From contig JAFDZS010000015.1 of the NCBI GenBank assembly GCA_018266775.1, forward strand, positions 186,001 through 250,000: a stretch of 64,000 nucleotides of DNA, given 5' to 3'. Of the stretch, positions 37,526 to 46,250 are shown piece after piece. Below the pieces are notes generated by a model that had not been told where the DNA came from, searched no databases, and saw only the letters and a program-made list of their open reading frames with translations. The translations under genes were made by a program, and so were the position numbers. Numbering within the stretch: position 1 is the first letter of the stretch; each line of letters begins with the position of its first letter. The stretch comes from Bacteroidota bacterium (GTDB lineage: Bacteria; Bacteroidota; Bacteroidia; Chitinophagales; Chitinophagaceae).

Positions 37526-37652
37526 ATGGTGAATGGTGAATTGTGAAAAGTATATCAGCACTCACCATTGACCATTGACCATTGACCATTCCCCATTCAC
37601 CATTCACCATTCACCATTCACCATTGACCATTCCCAATTCCCCATTCACATC
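37520..37652. repeat. Heptamer tandem repeats in inverted arms (ACCATTS family)
   Basis: The 3' gap holds two opposed arrays. GTGAATG-type units run from about 37522 to 37547 and include the pdxA stop codon. Then twelve 7-nt units of the ACCATTG/ACCATTC type run at 37564-37647, ending six bases before ATG 37653. The arms are complementary, so the RNA could fold into a long hairpin. Related units are at 50313-50334, 58764-58795, 15895-15930 and 46307-46336. Confidence 0.75.
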
Positions 37653-38756
37653 ATGATAGGAGTAATAGCAGATGATTTTACCGGTGCTGCCGAACTGGCG
37701 GGGATATCATTACGCTATGGATTGAAAGTGTGTGTAACATTGAACACAACAGTACCTGCAGATTTTGATGTGGTGATAGTATGTACCGACAGCCGCTCTA
37801 TGAATAAAGCAGTTGCAGTGCATTGCACAGGTAATGCAGTGGAAGCCATGTTGCAGCAACACCCGCAATGGATCTATAAAAAAATTGACTCGGTATTGCG
37901 TGGCTATGTAATGGATGAAGCTAAAGTACAAATGGAATTGTGCGAAAAAACAAAAGCATTCATTCTTCCGGCTAATCCATCATTGCAGCGCACGATTGAG
38001 GATGGGGAATATTTTATCAACGGAAAAAAAATTGCTGAAACCGGTTTTGCTCAGGATCCCGAATTTCCCGTTCATAGTTCTCATATCAACAAGATTTTGA
38101 ATGATACGGCAGTGAAGGTTATTAAACTTCAATCCATTTTGCCTGGTGCAGGCATTGTGGTGGGAGAAGCAACATCAACTGCCAATGTTGAAGCATGGGC
38201 AAGGGTTATCACCAACGACTGGGTGAAAATTGGTGCAGGAGATTTTTATGCAGCATTGTTACATCAGCAATTCGCAGAAAAAGATCAGGGCACATTTGAG
38301 TTACAGTTGCCACACTTGTATGTATGCGGTACCGCATTTTCAGAAAGAAAAACATTTATAAGGCACATCAGGAGCAATACAGATTTCGTGGAATACCTGC
38401 CAGAAGCAATAACTGAAAAGTGGATAACAGCAACAACAGAAAAATTAAGCCGGTACAAAAAATTAATTCTTGCTATTAACGAAACAACAGAAGATGCTGT
38501 TGTATTGCGGCAAACAATGGCGGAGGCTGCACAACAACTGATCGTCCGTGCGGCAATAAAAGAAATATTTATAGAAGGTGGTTCAACCGCTGCGGCATTG
38601 CTGCAGGCTTTAGGGATACAACAATTAGAGCCAGTGAACGAATGGCAACGCGGTGTGGTGCGTATGAAAGCCGGCTCATTATTCATTACTGTAAAACCTG
38701 GAAGTTATGCGCTTCCGCAACTAATACAACAGTTATATAAAAACTCATCATCTTAA
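37653..38756 (+). CDS. Four-carbon acid sugar kinase (DUF1537), DtnK-like
   Basis: This is a 367-residue sugar-acid kinase. ATG 37653 gives the canonical start MIGVIADDFTGAAELAG; the frame is open for 26 codons upstream, but those are heptamer repeat and unlikely to be translated. IFIEGGSTAAALLQALG near the C-terminus is the nucleotide-binding glycine loop of the family. DUF1537 kinases phosphorylate D-threonate, D-erythronate, L-threonate or 3-oxo-tetronates at O4. Pairing with PdxA2 directly upstream points to D-threonate or D-erythronate. It differs clearly from the second DUF1537 kinase at 57481. Confidence 0.85.
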   Translation: MIGVIADDFTGAAELAGISLRYGLKVCVTLNTTVPADFDVVIVCTDSRSMNKAVAVHCTGNAVEAMLQQHPQWIYKKIDSVLRGYVMDEAKVQMELCEKTKAFILPANPSLQRTIEDGEYFINGKKIAETGFAQDPEFPVHSSHINKILNDTAVKVIKLQSILPGAGIVVGEATSTANVEAWARVITNDWVKIGAGDFYAALLHQQFAEKDQGTFELQLPHLYVCGTAFSERKTFIRHIRSNTDFVEYLPEAITEKWITATTEKLSRYKKLILAINETTEDAVVLRQTMAEAAQQLIVRAAIKEIFIEGGSTAAALLQALGIQQLEPVNEWQRGVVRMKAGSLFITVKPGSYALPQLIQQLYKNSSS

Positions 38757-38773
38757 TAACGGGCTACAGCTAT

Positions 38774-40318
38774 ATGAATCATCTGCACATCATTGACTAT
38801 TGTATCATACTGCTCTTCCTTGGCATCTCCGTTTATTTTGGGTTGCGTTTTGCCGGCAGGCAAAAAAGTACCGACAGTTATTTTCGGGCCAAAGGAAAAA
38901 TTCCTTCCTGGGCAATCGGTATGTCCATCTTGTCGACACTGATCAGCAGCATTACATTTTTAGCTTACCCGGGGCAGGGTTTTTCCAGCAACTGGATACT
39001 GCTGGTGCAGGGTTTAATGGTACCCATTGTTTTGCTTGCAATGATATGGTTTATTGTACCATTGTACCGGAAGATGATTGGATTAAGTACGTATGAATAT
39101 TTTCAAAAACGCTTTGGGCTTTTTGCACGCTATTACAGTTCACTCGGTTTTATACTCACGCATTTTTCAAAGATGGGCACCATCTTATTCTTACTGTCAC
39201 TTGCATTAGCGAACATGACGGGTGGAAATACATTTGCCATTATGATCGTGATTGGCTCTGTACTCATATTGCTGGCATTATTGGGTGGTATAGAAGCTGT
39301 AATCTGGCTGGATGTGATACAGGGCTTCATGTTGTTTGGTTGTGGTATAGCCTGTTTACTCATCATTTTATTTTCGGTGAAAGGTGGCCCTGCAGAAGTA
39401 TGGCATATCGCATCTGCCAATCACCGCACGGGCTTTGGCCCTTATGATTTTACTTTTAAAAAACTTACTTTTTTTGTAATGGCCATCAACGGCATATTTT
39501 ATGGCATTCAGAAATATGGCACAGATCAAACAATTGTGCAACGGTATCTTACGGCAAAGACAGACCGGTCTGCCATTAAAGCGTCACTAATGGGCGTGTT
39601 CATGCTGGTGCCGGTGTGGACGTTGTTTATGCTCATCGGTACAGCGTTATTTGCATTCTACCAGCAACATACGTTGCCCGCTATGCGGCCCGATGCAGTG
39701 TTTCCTTATTTTATTGCCAATGAGTTGCCGGAAGGTGTAGTGGGTTTGATCATTGCATCGTTGGTTTCCGCAGCCATTTGCAGTTTAGGTGCCGATTTGA
39801 ATTGTCTGGCAGCAGTGGGTGTGGAAGATTATTATAAAAAAATCTATCCTGCAAAATCAGATGCGCAATATTTAAAAGCAGGCAAGTGGTTGGTGATTGT
39901 TGCGGGTGTGGGTACATTAAGTATTGCCGCATTGTATTTATCCGCCGGCGATGAAGGTGTATTAGGAATTGTATTTAACCTGTATGCCATTTTTTCCGGT
40001 GGCATTGCCGGTATATTTTTGTTGGGTATTTTTAGTTCAAGGGCAAACCGGCAGGGCGTTACCATTGGCATCATTACCTGTATTTTGTTTACAGCGTATG
40101 CATTTTTAACTTCCACCAAAATCGGCACGGGGGCAGATAAAAAATTATGGCTGGATCTGGGTGCATATAATTTCACGCATCATACATTGATGCTGGGGGT
40201 GTACAGCCATTTAATTGTGATGGTGGTGGGCTATATTGCCAGTCTCTTCTTTCCCAAACCGGAACTGGACAGTAACTTGCTGTTCCGTGGATGGAGGAAA
40301 AGAATGGAACAAGGATAA
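38774..40318 (+). CDS. Sodium:solute symporter (SSS family), second copy
   Basis: The 514-residue inner-membrane protein shares the same core as the symporter at 30902, with FRAKGKIPSWAIGMSILSTLISSITFLAYPGQGF, LGGIEAVIWLDVIQGFML and GLIIASLVSAAICSLGADLNCLAAVGVEDYYKK. The two close the cassette at both ends, suggesting import of its substrates. The C-terminus is SNLLFRGWRKRMEQG; the stop codon falls within an inverted repeat (40313-40377). The start context AGCTATATG also occurs before the SusC gene and the gene at 45618. Confidence 0.88.
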   Translation: MNHLHIIDYCIILLFLGISVYFGLRFAGRQKSTDSYFRAKGKIPSWAIGMSILSTLISSITFLAYPGQGFSSNWILLVQGLMVPIVLLAMIWFIVPLYRKMIGLSTYEYFQKRFGLFARYYSSLGFILTHFSKMGTILFLLSLALANMTGGNTFAIMIVIGSVLILLALLGGIEAVIWLDVIQGFMLFGCGIACLLIILFSVKGGPAEVWHIASANHRTGFGPYDFTFKKLTFFVMAINGIFYGIQKYGTDQTIVQRYLTAKTDRSAIKASLMGVFMLVPVWTLFMLIGTALFAFYQQHTLPAMRPDAVFPYFIANELPEGVVGLIIASLVSAAICSLGADLNCLAAVGVEDYYKKIYPAKSDAQYLKAGKWLVIVAGVGTLSIAALYLSAGDEGVLGIVFNLYAIFSGGIAGIFLLGIFSSRANRQGVTIGIITCILFTAYAFLTSTKIGTGADKKLWLDLGAYNFTHHTLMLGVYSHLIVMVVGYIASLFFPKPELDSNLLFRGWRKRMEQG

Positions 40319-40377
40319 CGCAGATGAGCACAGATCAGTTATAATCAGTTGTATCCGTGTCATCAGCGTTGCTATCA
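40313..40377. repeat. Imperfect inverted repeat spanning the symporter stop codon
   Basis: GATAACGCAGATGAGCACAGAT on the left pairs imperfectly with ATCCGTGTCATCAGCGTTGCTATC on the right, with about 20 bases between. The left arm contains the TAA stop at 40316-40318. The element resembles ACGCAGATGA-type intergenic repeats of Bacteroidota. It fills the 81-base gap before the fusion gene. Confidence 0.6.
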
Positions 40378-40399
40378 ATAACACACATATAATTTTATT

Positions 40400-42598
40400 A
40401 TGCGGATAATTTTTTTAATCACTATCTTTTTTTCAGTGATGCTGTCACAGGCAAGTGCACAACTGAATGTAGAAAACCAATTCAGCAAACCATTAAAAGA
40501 AGTGCTGAATGAAATTCAGAAACGTTACGGCGTAACCATCAAATATGCTGACAGCATGGTGGCGAATAAAACAGTAACGTATGCAGATTGGAAATACCGC
40601 ACTGATGTGGAGGTAACATTGGATAACGTATTGCGGCCGCTGGAAATGAAAGTGAAAAAAGAAAAAGACAAGCAATATAAACTCAGCGCTTATGAATATT
40701 ACCGCTGGAATGTACAGGATGGCTGGGCAGAGTTAGACCGCATTGCAGTACAATATAAAAATATTGATGAATGGGAAAAAAGAAAAGCCATACTCAAGCC
40801 GGCTTTGCTGGAAGCGATGGAGTTGTCGCATCTGCCTGCATCACCGGGCACACCGGCCATTGTAACGCCGGAAAGAAGATTTCCGGGCTATACTGTTCAG
40901 AATATAGCTATTGAAGTAATGCCCGGGTTTTATGTGAATGGTTCTTTATACAAACCGGCAAAGAGCAAAGGAAAGATTCCGGTGATCCTGCATCCGCAGG
41001 GGCATTGGGATAAACACCGGTACCGTGCAGATTGCCAGTATACCAGCGCTGCATTGGCAAAAATGGGCGCCATGATTTTTAGCTGGGATATGTTTGGTTA
41101 TGGCGAAAGCCAGTTGCAGGTAAAGTTTGAAGACCACCGTACCAGCCGTGCCATGAGCCTGCAAATTTTGAGCAGCATCCGTATACTGGATTATTTATCA
41201 TCTTTAAAAAATGCAGATACATCTCGTGTAGCCATAACCGGTGGTAGCGGTGGCGGAACCTATACCGTTTTGATGACAGCAATAGATGACCGCATAAAAG
41301 TATGTGCACCGATAGTTAGCTTGTCGTCTTATTTTTATGGCGGCTGCCCCTGCGAAAGCGGTATGAACATTCACAGTTGCGGCGGCAGAACTGATAACCT
41401 GGAACTGGCGGCCATGGCGGCTCCGCGGCCAATGCTGGTGGTGAGCGATGGCGGCGACTGGACCGATCACATGCCTGAACATGATTTTTTGTACCTGGAA
41501 AAAATATACGACTGGTATGGCAAACCCGGTAATGTAATGAATGTGCATTTGCCCAACGATAAACACGATTTCGGTTTCAACAAACGCAAGCCATTGTATG
41601 CGTTTATGGCACAGCAACTGCAACTGGATATAAAAGCAGTGCAGGATGCTGCTGGAAATATTGTGGATACTGCTATCACAGTTGAGCCGGAAAATGCTTT
41701 TTATGTTTTTGGTGATCATGGGGAAAAATTACCTGCCAATGCCGTACATGGTTTTGAAAACATCGATCATTTATTTAAAACAGAATGTATTAAAGCGCAG
41801 CAAAATCAACGATACAAAATTGGATTGATTGATTTAATGTTACTGAAACGCCAGAAACCGGGTGCCATTACTTTAACCGCACAATTAAAAGCAGATGGAG
41901 TGGAAGTGGATATGGGCGGATTTGGTAACCGGCCTACTTTCGATAATCAATTGCTGAATGATTCCATAAGAAATATATTTTTAAAAACAGCTGCGGAAAA
42001 TAACGTGAAAATATTTTCTTTAGCCATGACAGGCTACTATGCACAATCATTTTGCGGCCGTGAAGCATATAAAAGAAGTATTGAAGATTGCATCCGCACT
42101 ATGAAACTGATGAACGTTACAACAGCATTTCTTCCATTGGGTGTACAATGTGATTTAAAGAAAACACCATCAGTAAGGGATTCCGTAGTGGCAAGATTAA
42201 AAGTGGCGGGTAAAATGGCGCACGATGCCGGCGTGGTGATTGGTATTGAAACCGCATTGTCTGCAAAGGAAGAAGTGCAGTTGTTAAAAGAAATCAATTC
42301 ACCTGCAATAAAAATTTATTTCAATTTCAGTAACCCGTTAAAAGAAGGAAGGGATTTGATCAGTGAATTAAAAATTTTGGGAAAGGACCGCATCTGCATG
42401 ATTCATGCCACAAACAAAGACAGTGTTTGGCTGCAGAACGATCCGCAGATAGATATGTACAAGGTAAAAAAATGCCTTGATGATATGGGCTACCGTGGCT
42501 GGCTGGTGATAGAAAGAAGCCGCGATGCAAAAAAACCTTCGGATACTAAGTACAATTATGGCGCAAATACTGCATATTTGAAAAAAGTTTTTCAATAA
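40400..42598 (+). CDS. Secreted STN-like / acetyl-xylan-esterase-like / xylose-isomerase-like TIM barrel fusion
   Basis: The 732-residue protein has a signal peptide ending ASAQ. Residues about 22-95 (PLKEVLNEIQKRYGVTIKYADSMV, then TLDNVLRPL) look like an STN domain as found in secretins and TonB receptors. Residues about 100-420 form an alpha/beta hydrolase of the acetyl-xylan esterase group, with nucleophile S283 in TGGSGGGTY, D in DGGDWTDH and H389 in NDKHDFGF. Residues about 440-732 resemble a xylose-isomerase/AP-endonuclease-2 TIM barrel (VVIGIETALSAKEEV, ICMIHATNKDS, GYRGWLVIERSRD). An STN domain on a secreted hydrolase, and a sugar-isomerase-type barrel outside the cytoplasm, are both unusual. 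It is 14 bases before the DUF6807 gene. Confidence 0.75.
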   Translation: MRIIFLITIFFSVMLSQASAQLNVENQFSKPLKEVLNEIQKRYGVTIKYADSMVANKTVTYADWKYRTDVEVTLDNVLRPLEMKVKKEKDKQYKLSAYEYYRWNVQDGWAELDRIAVQYKNIDEWEKRKAILKPALLEAMELSHLPASPGTPAIVTPERRFPGYTVQNIAIEVMPGFYVNGSLYKPAKSKGKIPVILHPQGHWDKHRYRADCQYTSAALAKMGAMIFSWDMFGYGESQLQVKFEDHRTSRAMSLQILSSIRILDYLSSLKNADTSRVAITGGSGGGTYTVLMTAIDDRIKVCAPIVSLSSYFYGGCPCESGMNIHSCGGRTDNLELAAMAAPRPMLVVSDGGDWTDHMPEHDFLYLEKIYDWYGKPGNVMNVHLPNDKHDFGFNKRKPLYAFMAQQLQLDIKAVQDAAGNIVDTAITVEPENAFYVFGDHGEKLPANAVHGFENIDHLFKTECIKAQQNQRYKIGLIDLMLLKRQKPGAITLTAQLKADGVEVDMGGFGNRPTFDNQLLNDSIRNIFLKTAAENNVKIFSLAMTGYYAQSFCGREAYKRSIEDCIRTMKLMNVTTAFLPLGVQCDLKKTPSVRDSVVARLKVAGKMAHDAGVVIGIETALSAKEEVQLLKEINSPAIKIYFNFSNPLKEGRDLISELKILGKDRICMIHATNKDSVWLQNDPQIDMYKVKKCLDDMGYRGWLVIERSRDAKKPSDTKYNYGANTAYLKKVFQ

Positions 42599-42612
42599 AC
42601 ATTTAGCCTGCT

Positions 42613-43638
42613 ATGAAAAAAAAGATCACCATCGGCATTGCCGTATTGCTGTTACAACATTTAGTTATGGCACAACTGCCCGTCACTATTACCCAAATCT
42701 CCCAATCAAAAATTGATATTGCAATCGGGGGTAAACCATTCACCTCATTTTTATTTCCGGATACTTTAGAGAAGCCGGTGCTGTATCCGGTAATAACAGC
42801 AGGCGGTACTGCGGTAACCCGTGGCTTTCCTTTAAATCCGCAGCCCGGCGACCCAACGGATCATCCACATCACATTGGTTTATGGCTGAATTATGAAAAT
42901 GTAAACGGGCTGGATTTCTGGAATAATTCTTATGCCATCCCCGCAGAAAAAAAATCTCAGTATGGATGGATCAAAACGGACCGTATTGTTGAAAAGAAAA
43001 GCGGAACGAAAGGAGTTTTGCGTTACCATGCCAACTGGACCAATCAACAAAATACTGTACTTGCGGAGGAAGACACCCGCTTTGAATTCAGTGGCAACAG
43101 CAGGATGCGTATCATCGACCGCATTACGACCATTACTGCAGATACATTGCTTACGTTTACTGATGCCAAAGATGGATTACTGGGTTTCCGTATGGCACAT
43201 GCTTTACAAATTCCAACAGATAAAGACCAAAAATTTACCGACGATAAAGGCAATGTAACAATAGTGAAAGGCGGTGCCGATAAAATTCCCAATGGCACTT
43301 ACCTCAGCAGTGAAGGAAAAATGGGCGACAGTGTGTGGAGCACCCGTGGCCGCTGGTGCAAAGCCTTTGGTAAAATGGGTAATGATACTGTAAGTGTGGT
43401 CATTATTGATCATCCGCAAAATCCAAACTATCCCACTTTCTGGCATGCGAGGGGATATGGTTTATTTGCCGCCAATCCGCTTGGAGAAAAAATATTCACC
43501 AATGGAAAATCACAAAAGAACCTGCAATTAAAGAAGGGGGAGAAGGTGACGTTCAGGTACAGGATTGTGGTGGATAATGGTTCAACAACAATTTCGAATG
43601 AAGCAATAGAAAGACTAGCGGCCGCCTTTAAAAAATAA
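42613..43638 (+). CDS. Secreted DUF6807 (PmoA-family) protein
   Basis: The 341-residue protein has a signal peptide ending VMAQ. The segments PVLYPVITAGGTAVTRGFP, DHPHHIGLWLNYENVNGLDFW and HPQNPNYPTFWHARGYGLFAANPLG identify the DUF6807 family, often auto-annotated as PmoA. The family is a beta-sandwich resembling galactose-mutarotase-like folds, common in Bacteroidota and Planctomycetes carbohydrate loci. The paired histidines suggest metal or sugar binding. No methane oxidation is implied. Function is unknown. It ends the long + strand run, facing a minus-strand gene. Confidence 0.8.
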   Translation: MKKKITIGIAVLLLQHLVMAQLPVTITQISQSKIDIAIGGKPFTSFLFPDTLEKPVLYPVITAGGTAVTRGFPLNPQPGDPTDHPHHIGLWLNYENVNGLDFWNNSYAIPAEKKSQYGWIKTDRIVEKKSGTKGVLRYHANWTNQQNTVLAEEDTRFEFSGNSRMRIIDRITTITADTLLTFTDAKDGLLGFRMAHALQIPTDKDQKFTDDKGNVTIVKGGADKIPNGTYLSSEGKMGDSVWSTRGRWCKAFGKMGNDTVSVVIIDHPQNPNYPTFWHARGYGLFAANPLGEKIFTNGKSQKNLQLKKGEKVTFRYRIVVDNGSTTISNEAIERLAAAFKK

Positions 43639-43656
43639 GCAAAATCATTTAGCACA

Positions 43657-44538
43657 TTATTCTTTAACAGTAAAGCTTATGGACTTAATCATCTTGCTGA
43701 TTTCACCATTTTCCCTGGTAAAAGAAATGCGGACAGGGATTGTATAGTTACCTGGAATAATGCTGCTTTTAATAGTGTAAGTGGCTATTCCACTTTCATC
43801 AGGAGTAATATTGTGGCCATTAATGGTATAATGGGGACTGCTATTGTTTGAGAAAGCACCAATGCCAGCATTGATGACAAGGTTTTCCCCAGGTTTTACA
43901 ATAGTACTGCTTTGGGCTACAATCGCGGAATACTTTTCGAAGACCAAATCCCGGTAATATTTACTATTCAATAAGCATTGTTTAATTAATTCATTTTCCG
44001 CAAGTAAAATGCTATTCCTGATATTTCTTTTTATTTCCATATAGTCAGTTGCTGTTTGATTGGCAAAAACTTTCGTATAAAAATTCTGTGCCGTGTAGTC
44101 AGCGGTATCAAAACAAAGTTTGTTGATGATATAGTTTCCGTTCGTCTGCAATAAATGATTCTTATTACAGCGTAAGATCTCATCACGGTAATGATGGATA
44201 ATCTCGAAAATTTTTTCCGAAGCTTTTTTGTCGATTACATTATTGTCGTCTTCTGATGTATGAGCAAAGATGCTGTCTAAACTTTGCAGGGCATTCCCGG
44301 TGTATTCATGAATAATTTGAGCAATGGGTTGATAAATCATCGCTCTCTCAGGCTGTGATGAAGAGTGAAGGAGGCCTTGCATTTCTTCCAGATTGAAGTT
44401 GGTTTCTGCAAGGATTTTTTGTGCTGACAAATCCAGTACATTGGCGGTAAAATGATCCTGTTTTCGAGTGTTGGAACAACTGAATAGCAGAATACAAAAT
44501 GCCCAAAAGCAGCAGTTGGGTGACTTGTAAGTGTGCAT
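43657..44538 (-). CDS. Lipoprotein with a C-terminal GldM-like beta domain
   Basis: This is the only convincing minus-strand gene, with 293 residues. The N-terminus has a lipobox, FCILLFSC, with cysteine near residue 21. The middle is helical and polar (DNNVIDKKASEKIFEIIHHYRDEI). The last 90 residues (SSTIVKPGENLVINAGIGAF ... YTIKSSIIPGNYTIPVRISF) resemble one of the beta-sandwich domains of the gliding-motility/T9SS protein GldM. It lacks the GldM transmembrane helix and the partner genes gldKLN. I infer an envelope lipoprotein not related to the pectin genes. The assignment is weak. Confidence 0.6.
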   Translation of the reverse strand: MHTYKSPNCCFWAFCILLFSCSNTRKQDHFTANVLDLSAQKILAETNFNLEEMQGLLHSSSQPERAMIYQPIAQIIHEYTGNALQSLDSIFAHTSEDDNNVIDKKASEKIFEIIHHYRDEILRCNKNHLLQTNGNYIINKLCFDTADYTAQNFYTKVFANQTATDYMEIKRNIRNSILLAENELIKQCLLNSKYYRDLVFEKYSAIVAQSSTIVKPGENLVINAGIGAFSNNSSPHYTINGHNITPDESGIATYTIKSSIIPGNYTIPVRISFTRENGEISKMIKSISFTVKE

Positions 44539-44749
44539 ATTGCGAATAATTTACCGTGTAGTTACTGCTTTAAATCTGAAAAATTTGTTAAGCTGTCTCA
44601 AAATGCACATTTACTGGTAATACTTCATGAAAGTCTCCATTTCCCCTGATTCTCAAAACAGGTATTTATACGCAGTAATTTTAAAGGCATTTGGGCTATG
44701 TTTATTGCCGGTAAAACTTATTCAATACTGCATGTAAAAACTAAACAGC

Positions 44750-45562
44750 ATGACGAACACTACTTTTGAAATTACTTCCTGGTACGATACCTGGAATGCC
44801 ACAGGTTACAACAATTTACTCACCAAACAGGTTCCTTTACAATATGCCACCCGGTATAATCTGGCGTTTGCCTCCCTGGAACAGATTAATGACAGTGAAG
44901 GATACACGATAGTATTTCCCGGTAAATTTGCAGCAGATGTTAAAACACAAATTCAAACACAGGCACCGGGTGCACGCATTTATGCTGGTTTGGGTGATGA
45001 TGGCCTGCCCGAAACTGTAGCAGATAATAATCAAAACAATAACCGCTCCACCGGCAATATCATACAATGGTTGCTGAACAATGGTTTTAACGGCATTTCC
45101 ATTGATGCGGAAGAAGGAGGCAAGAGTTCTGTACTGGCCTTTATTAAACAGATTGGCCCCGGCTTCCAGGCGAAGGGTTTGGGTATAGCTGTTTCAGCAC
45201 CGTGGCCCATCATCGGGCCGGAGAGTTTATATGGCAGTGATGCCGTTGCGGTTTTTAACCAGTACGCAAGTGCTATTGAGCTGCAGGATTATTCGAGTGA
45301 TGGCACTCCGGAAGATGCTGCTGTATGGATTCAGGCTGGCATTAAACCATCATTGCTGATAGGCGGTATCTGTACTGAAAACAGTAATGTACAAACACCG
45401 TTGACTGATGTTACCTCATGGACACAGTGGGCCATGCAAAACGGGCTCGGCGGTATGTTTAGCTGGCGGCTGGATAATGACCACGGAATGGACGGCGAAA
45501 AAGAAGATCAGCAGCCAACCTTTACTGGCGCAAAAGCATTGTGGGATGCAGCAAATAGTTAA
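44750..45562 (+). CDS. GH18-like protein with a partly degenerate catalytic motif
   Basis: The 270-residue TIM-barrel protein has no signal peptide. TRYNLAFASLEQIND, then FNGISIDAEEGG, then LGIAVSAPWPI and GLGGMFSWRLDNDHGMDG follow the GH18 layout. The GH18 consensus DxxDxDxE reads N-G-I-S-I-D-A-E here, keeping D119 and the catalytic E121 but losing the first two aspartates. Activity is therefore possible but uncertain. Related proteins include chitinase-like hydrolases and narbonin-like binders. Lack of a signal peptide is odd for a polysaccharide enzyme and suggests a cytoplasmic role or non-classical export. Confidence 0.7.
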   Translation: MTNTTFEITSWYDTWNATGYNNLLTKQVPLQYATRYNLAFASLEQINDSEGYTIVFPGKFAADVKTQIQTQAPGARIYAGLGDDGLPETVADNNQNNNRSTGNIIQWLLNNGFNGISIDAEEGGKSSVLAFIKQIGPGFQAKGLGIAVSAPWPIIGPESLYGSDAVAVFNQYASAIELQDYSSDGTPEDAAVWIQAGIKPSLLIGGICTENSNVQTPLTDVTSWTQWAMQNGLGGMFSWRLDNDHGMDGEKEDQQPTFTGAKALWDAANS

Positions 45563-45617
45563 GCACCGAATATTTCACAGCATCATCTTCTGCATAAAAT
45601 AATATATTTGGAGCTAT

Positions 45618-46250
45618 ATGGTGTGGACGCACATTTATGATTTACTGGCAAAGCTGTTGAGCCTTGCTATTACCGCAGTGATTCTGCAATTACTCCCTTT
45701 GTACGATTTAGGTACTCCTGTTATTGCTTTGATAACAATAGGTATCAGCGTTAGCATTTATATCGTTTTCTTCCGCACATTAGGCAGTTATTGCTATTGC
45801 AGATGGAAGCTTGGAATGCCGGTAACTTTCAATGAAGCCAAAATATTAAACAACGCACTTTCACCGAATCCGTTCCGAAACCCCGGTTCAAAATGGTTAA
45901 CATTGCAGGAAGTAAAAAGCATGCAGACTGAAGATAAATATGCATCGGCATTACAGTTGCTTCAGCAATGGGAAGAAAAAAAGGAAAAAGTAAAACAGGA
46001 AGAATCAGAAAAACAACAAAATAAAACTGCTGGAGAAAAATTTTTTGAAATACTGACAGTGGTCATTATCATCAGTGTATTTCTCACAGTATTCTTTGAA
46101 CAGCCACCGGCTACTTATGTAATTCAATATTATTGTAAACTGTTTGATACGCAGGAATATTCTCCAATTCTGATAGGCGGAATAATGGTACTGGTGATAT
46201 TGCTTCCACTGCTGCTGATTAAAATAATCTTTTTTGGTAAAAAGAAATGA
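45618..46250 (+). CDS. Hypothetical inner-membrane protein
   Basis: The 210-residue protein has two hydrophobic helices at the N-terminus (about 8-52), a polar and coiled-coil middle rich in E, K and Q (about 100-140, QWEEKKEKVKQEESEKQQNK), and two more helices (about 145-165 and 182-206) with a KKK tail. The segment LSPNPFRNPGSKWLTLQEVKSMQTEDKYASALQLLQQW is distinctive. I do not recognise a family. It starts at ATG 45618 after AGCTAT. Confidence 0.55.
   Translation: MVWTHIYDLLAKLLSLAITAVILQLLPLYDLGTPVIALITIGISVSIYIVFFRTLGSYCYCRWKLGMPVTFNEAKILNNALSPNPFRNPGSKWLTLQEVKSMQTEDKYASALQLLQQWEEKKEKVKQEESEKQQNKTAGEKFFEILTVVIIISVFLTVFFEQPPATYVIQYYCKLFDTQEYSPILIGGIMVLVILLPLLLIKIIFFGKKK

Noticed and set aside
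37564..37647. Possible CRISPR-like array
   Set aside because: Units are 7 nt with no spacers and no cas genes are present.
37575..37652. An N-terminal extension of the DUF1537 kinase (residues reading as TIDHSPFTIHHSPF and similar)
   Set aside because: It is translation of the 7-nt repeat array; the conserved N-terminus of the family begins at ATG 37653.
40400..42598. The TIM barrel as 3-oxo-isoapionate decarboxylase (OiaC type)
   Set aside because: The fold is similar, but the protein carries a signal peptide and an esterase domain, so it is outside the cytoplasm where that step occurs.
42613..43638. Methane monooxygenase subunit (PmoA name attached to the family)
   Set aside because: It is a secreted beta-sandwich of DUF6807 with no membrane segments; the name is a database artefact.
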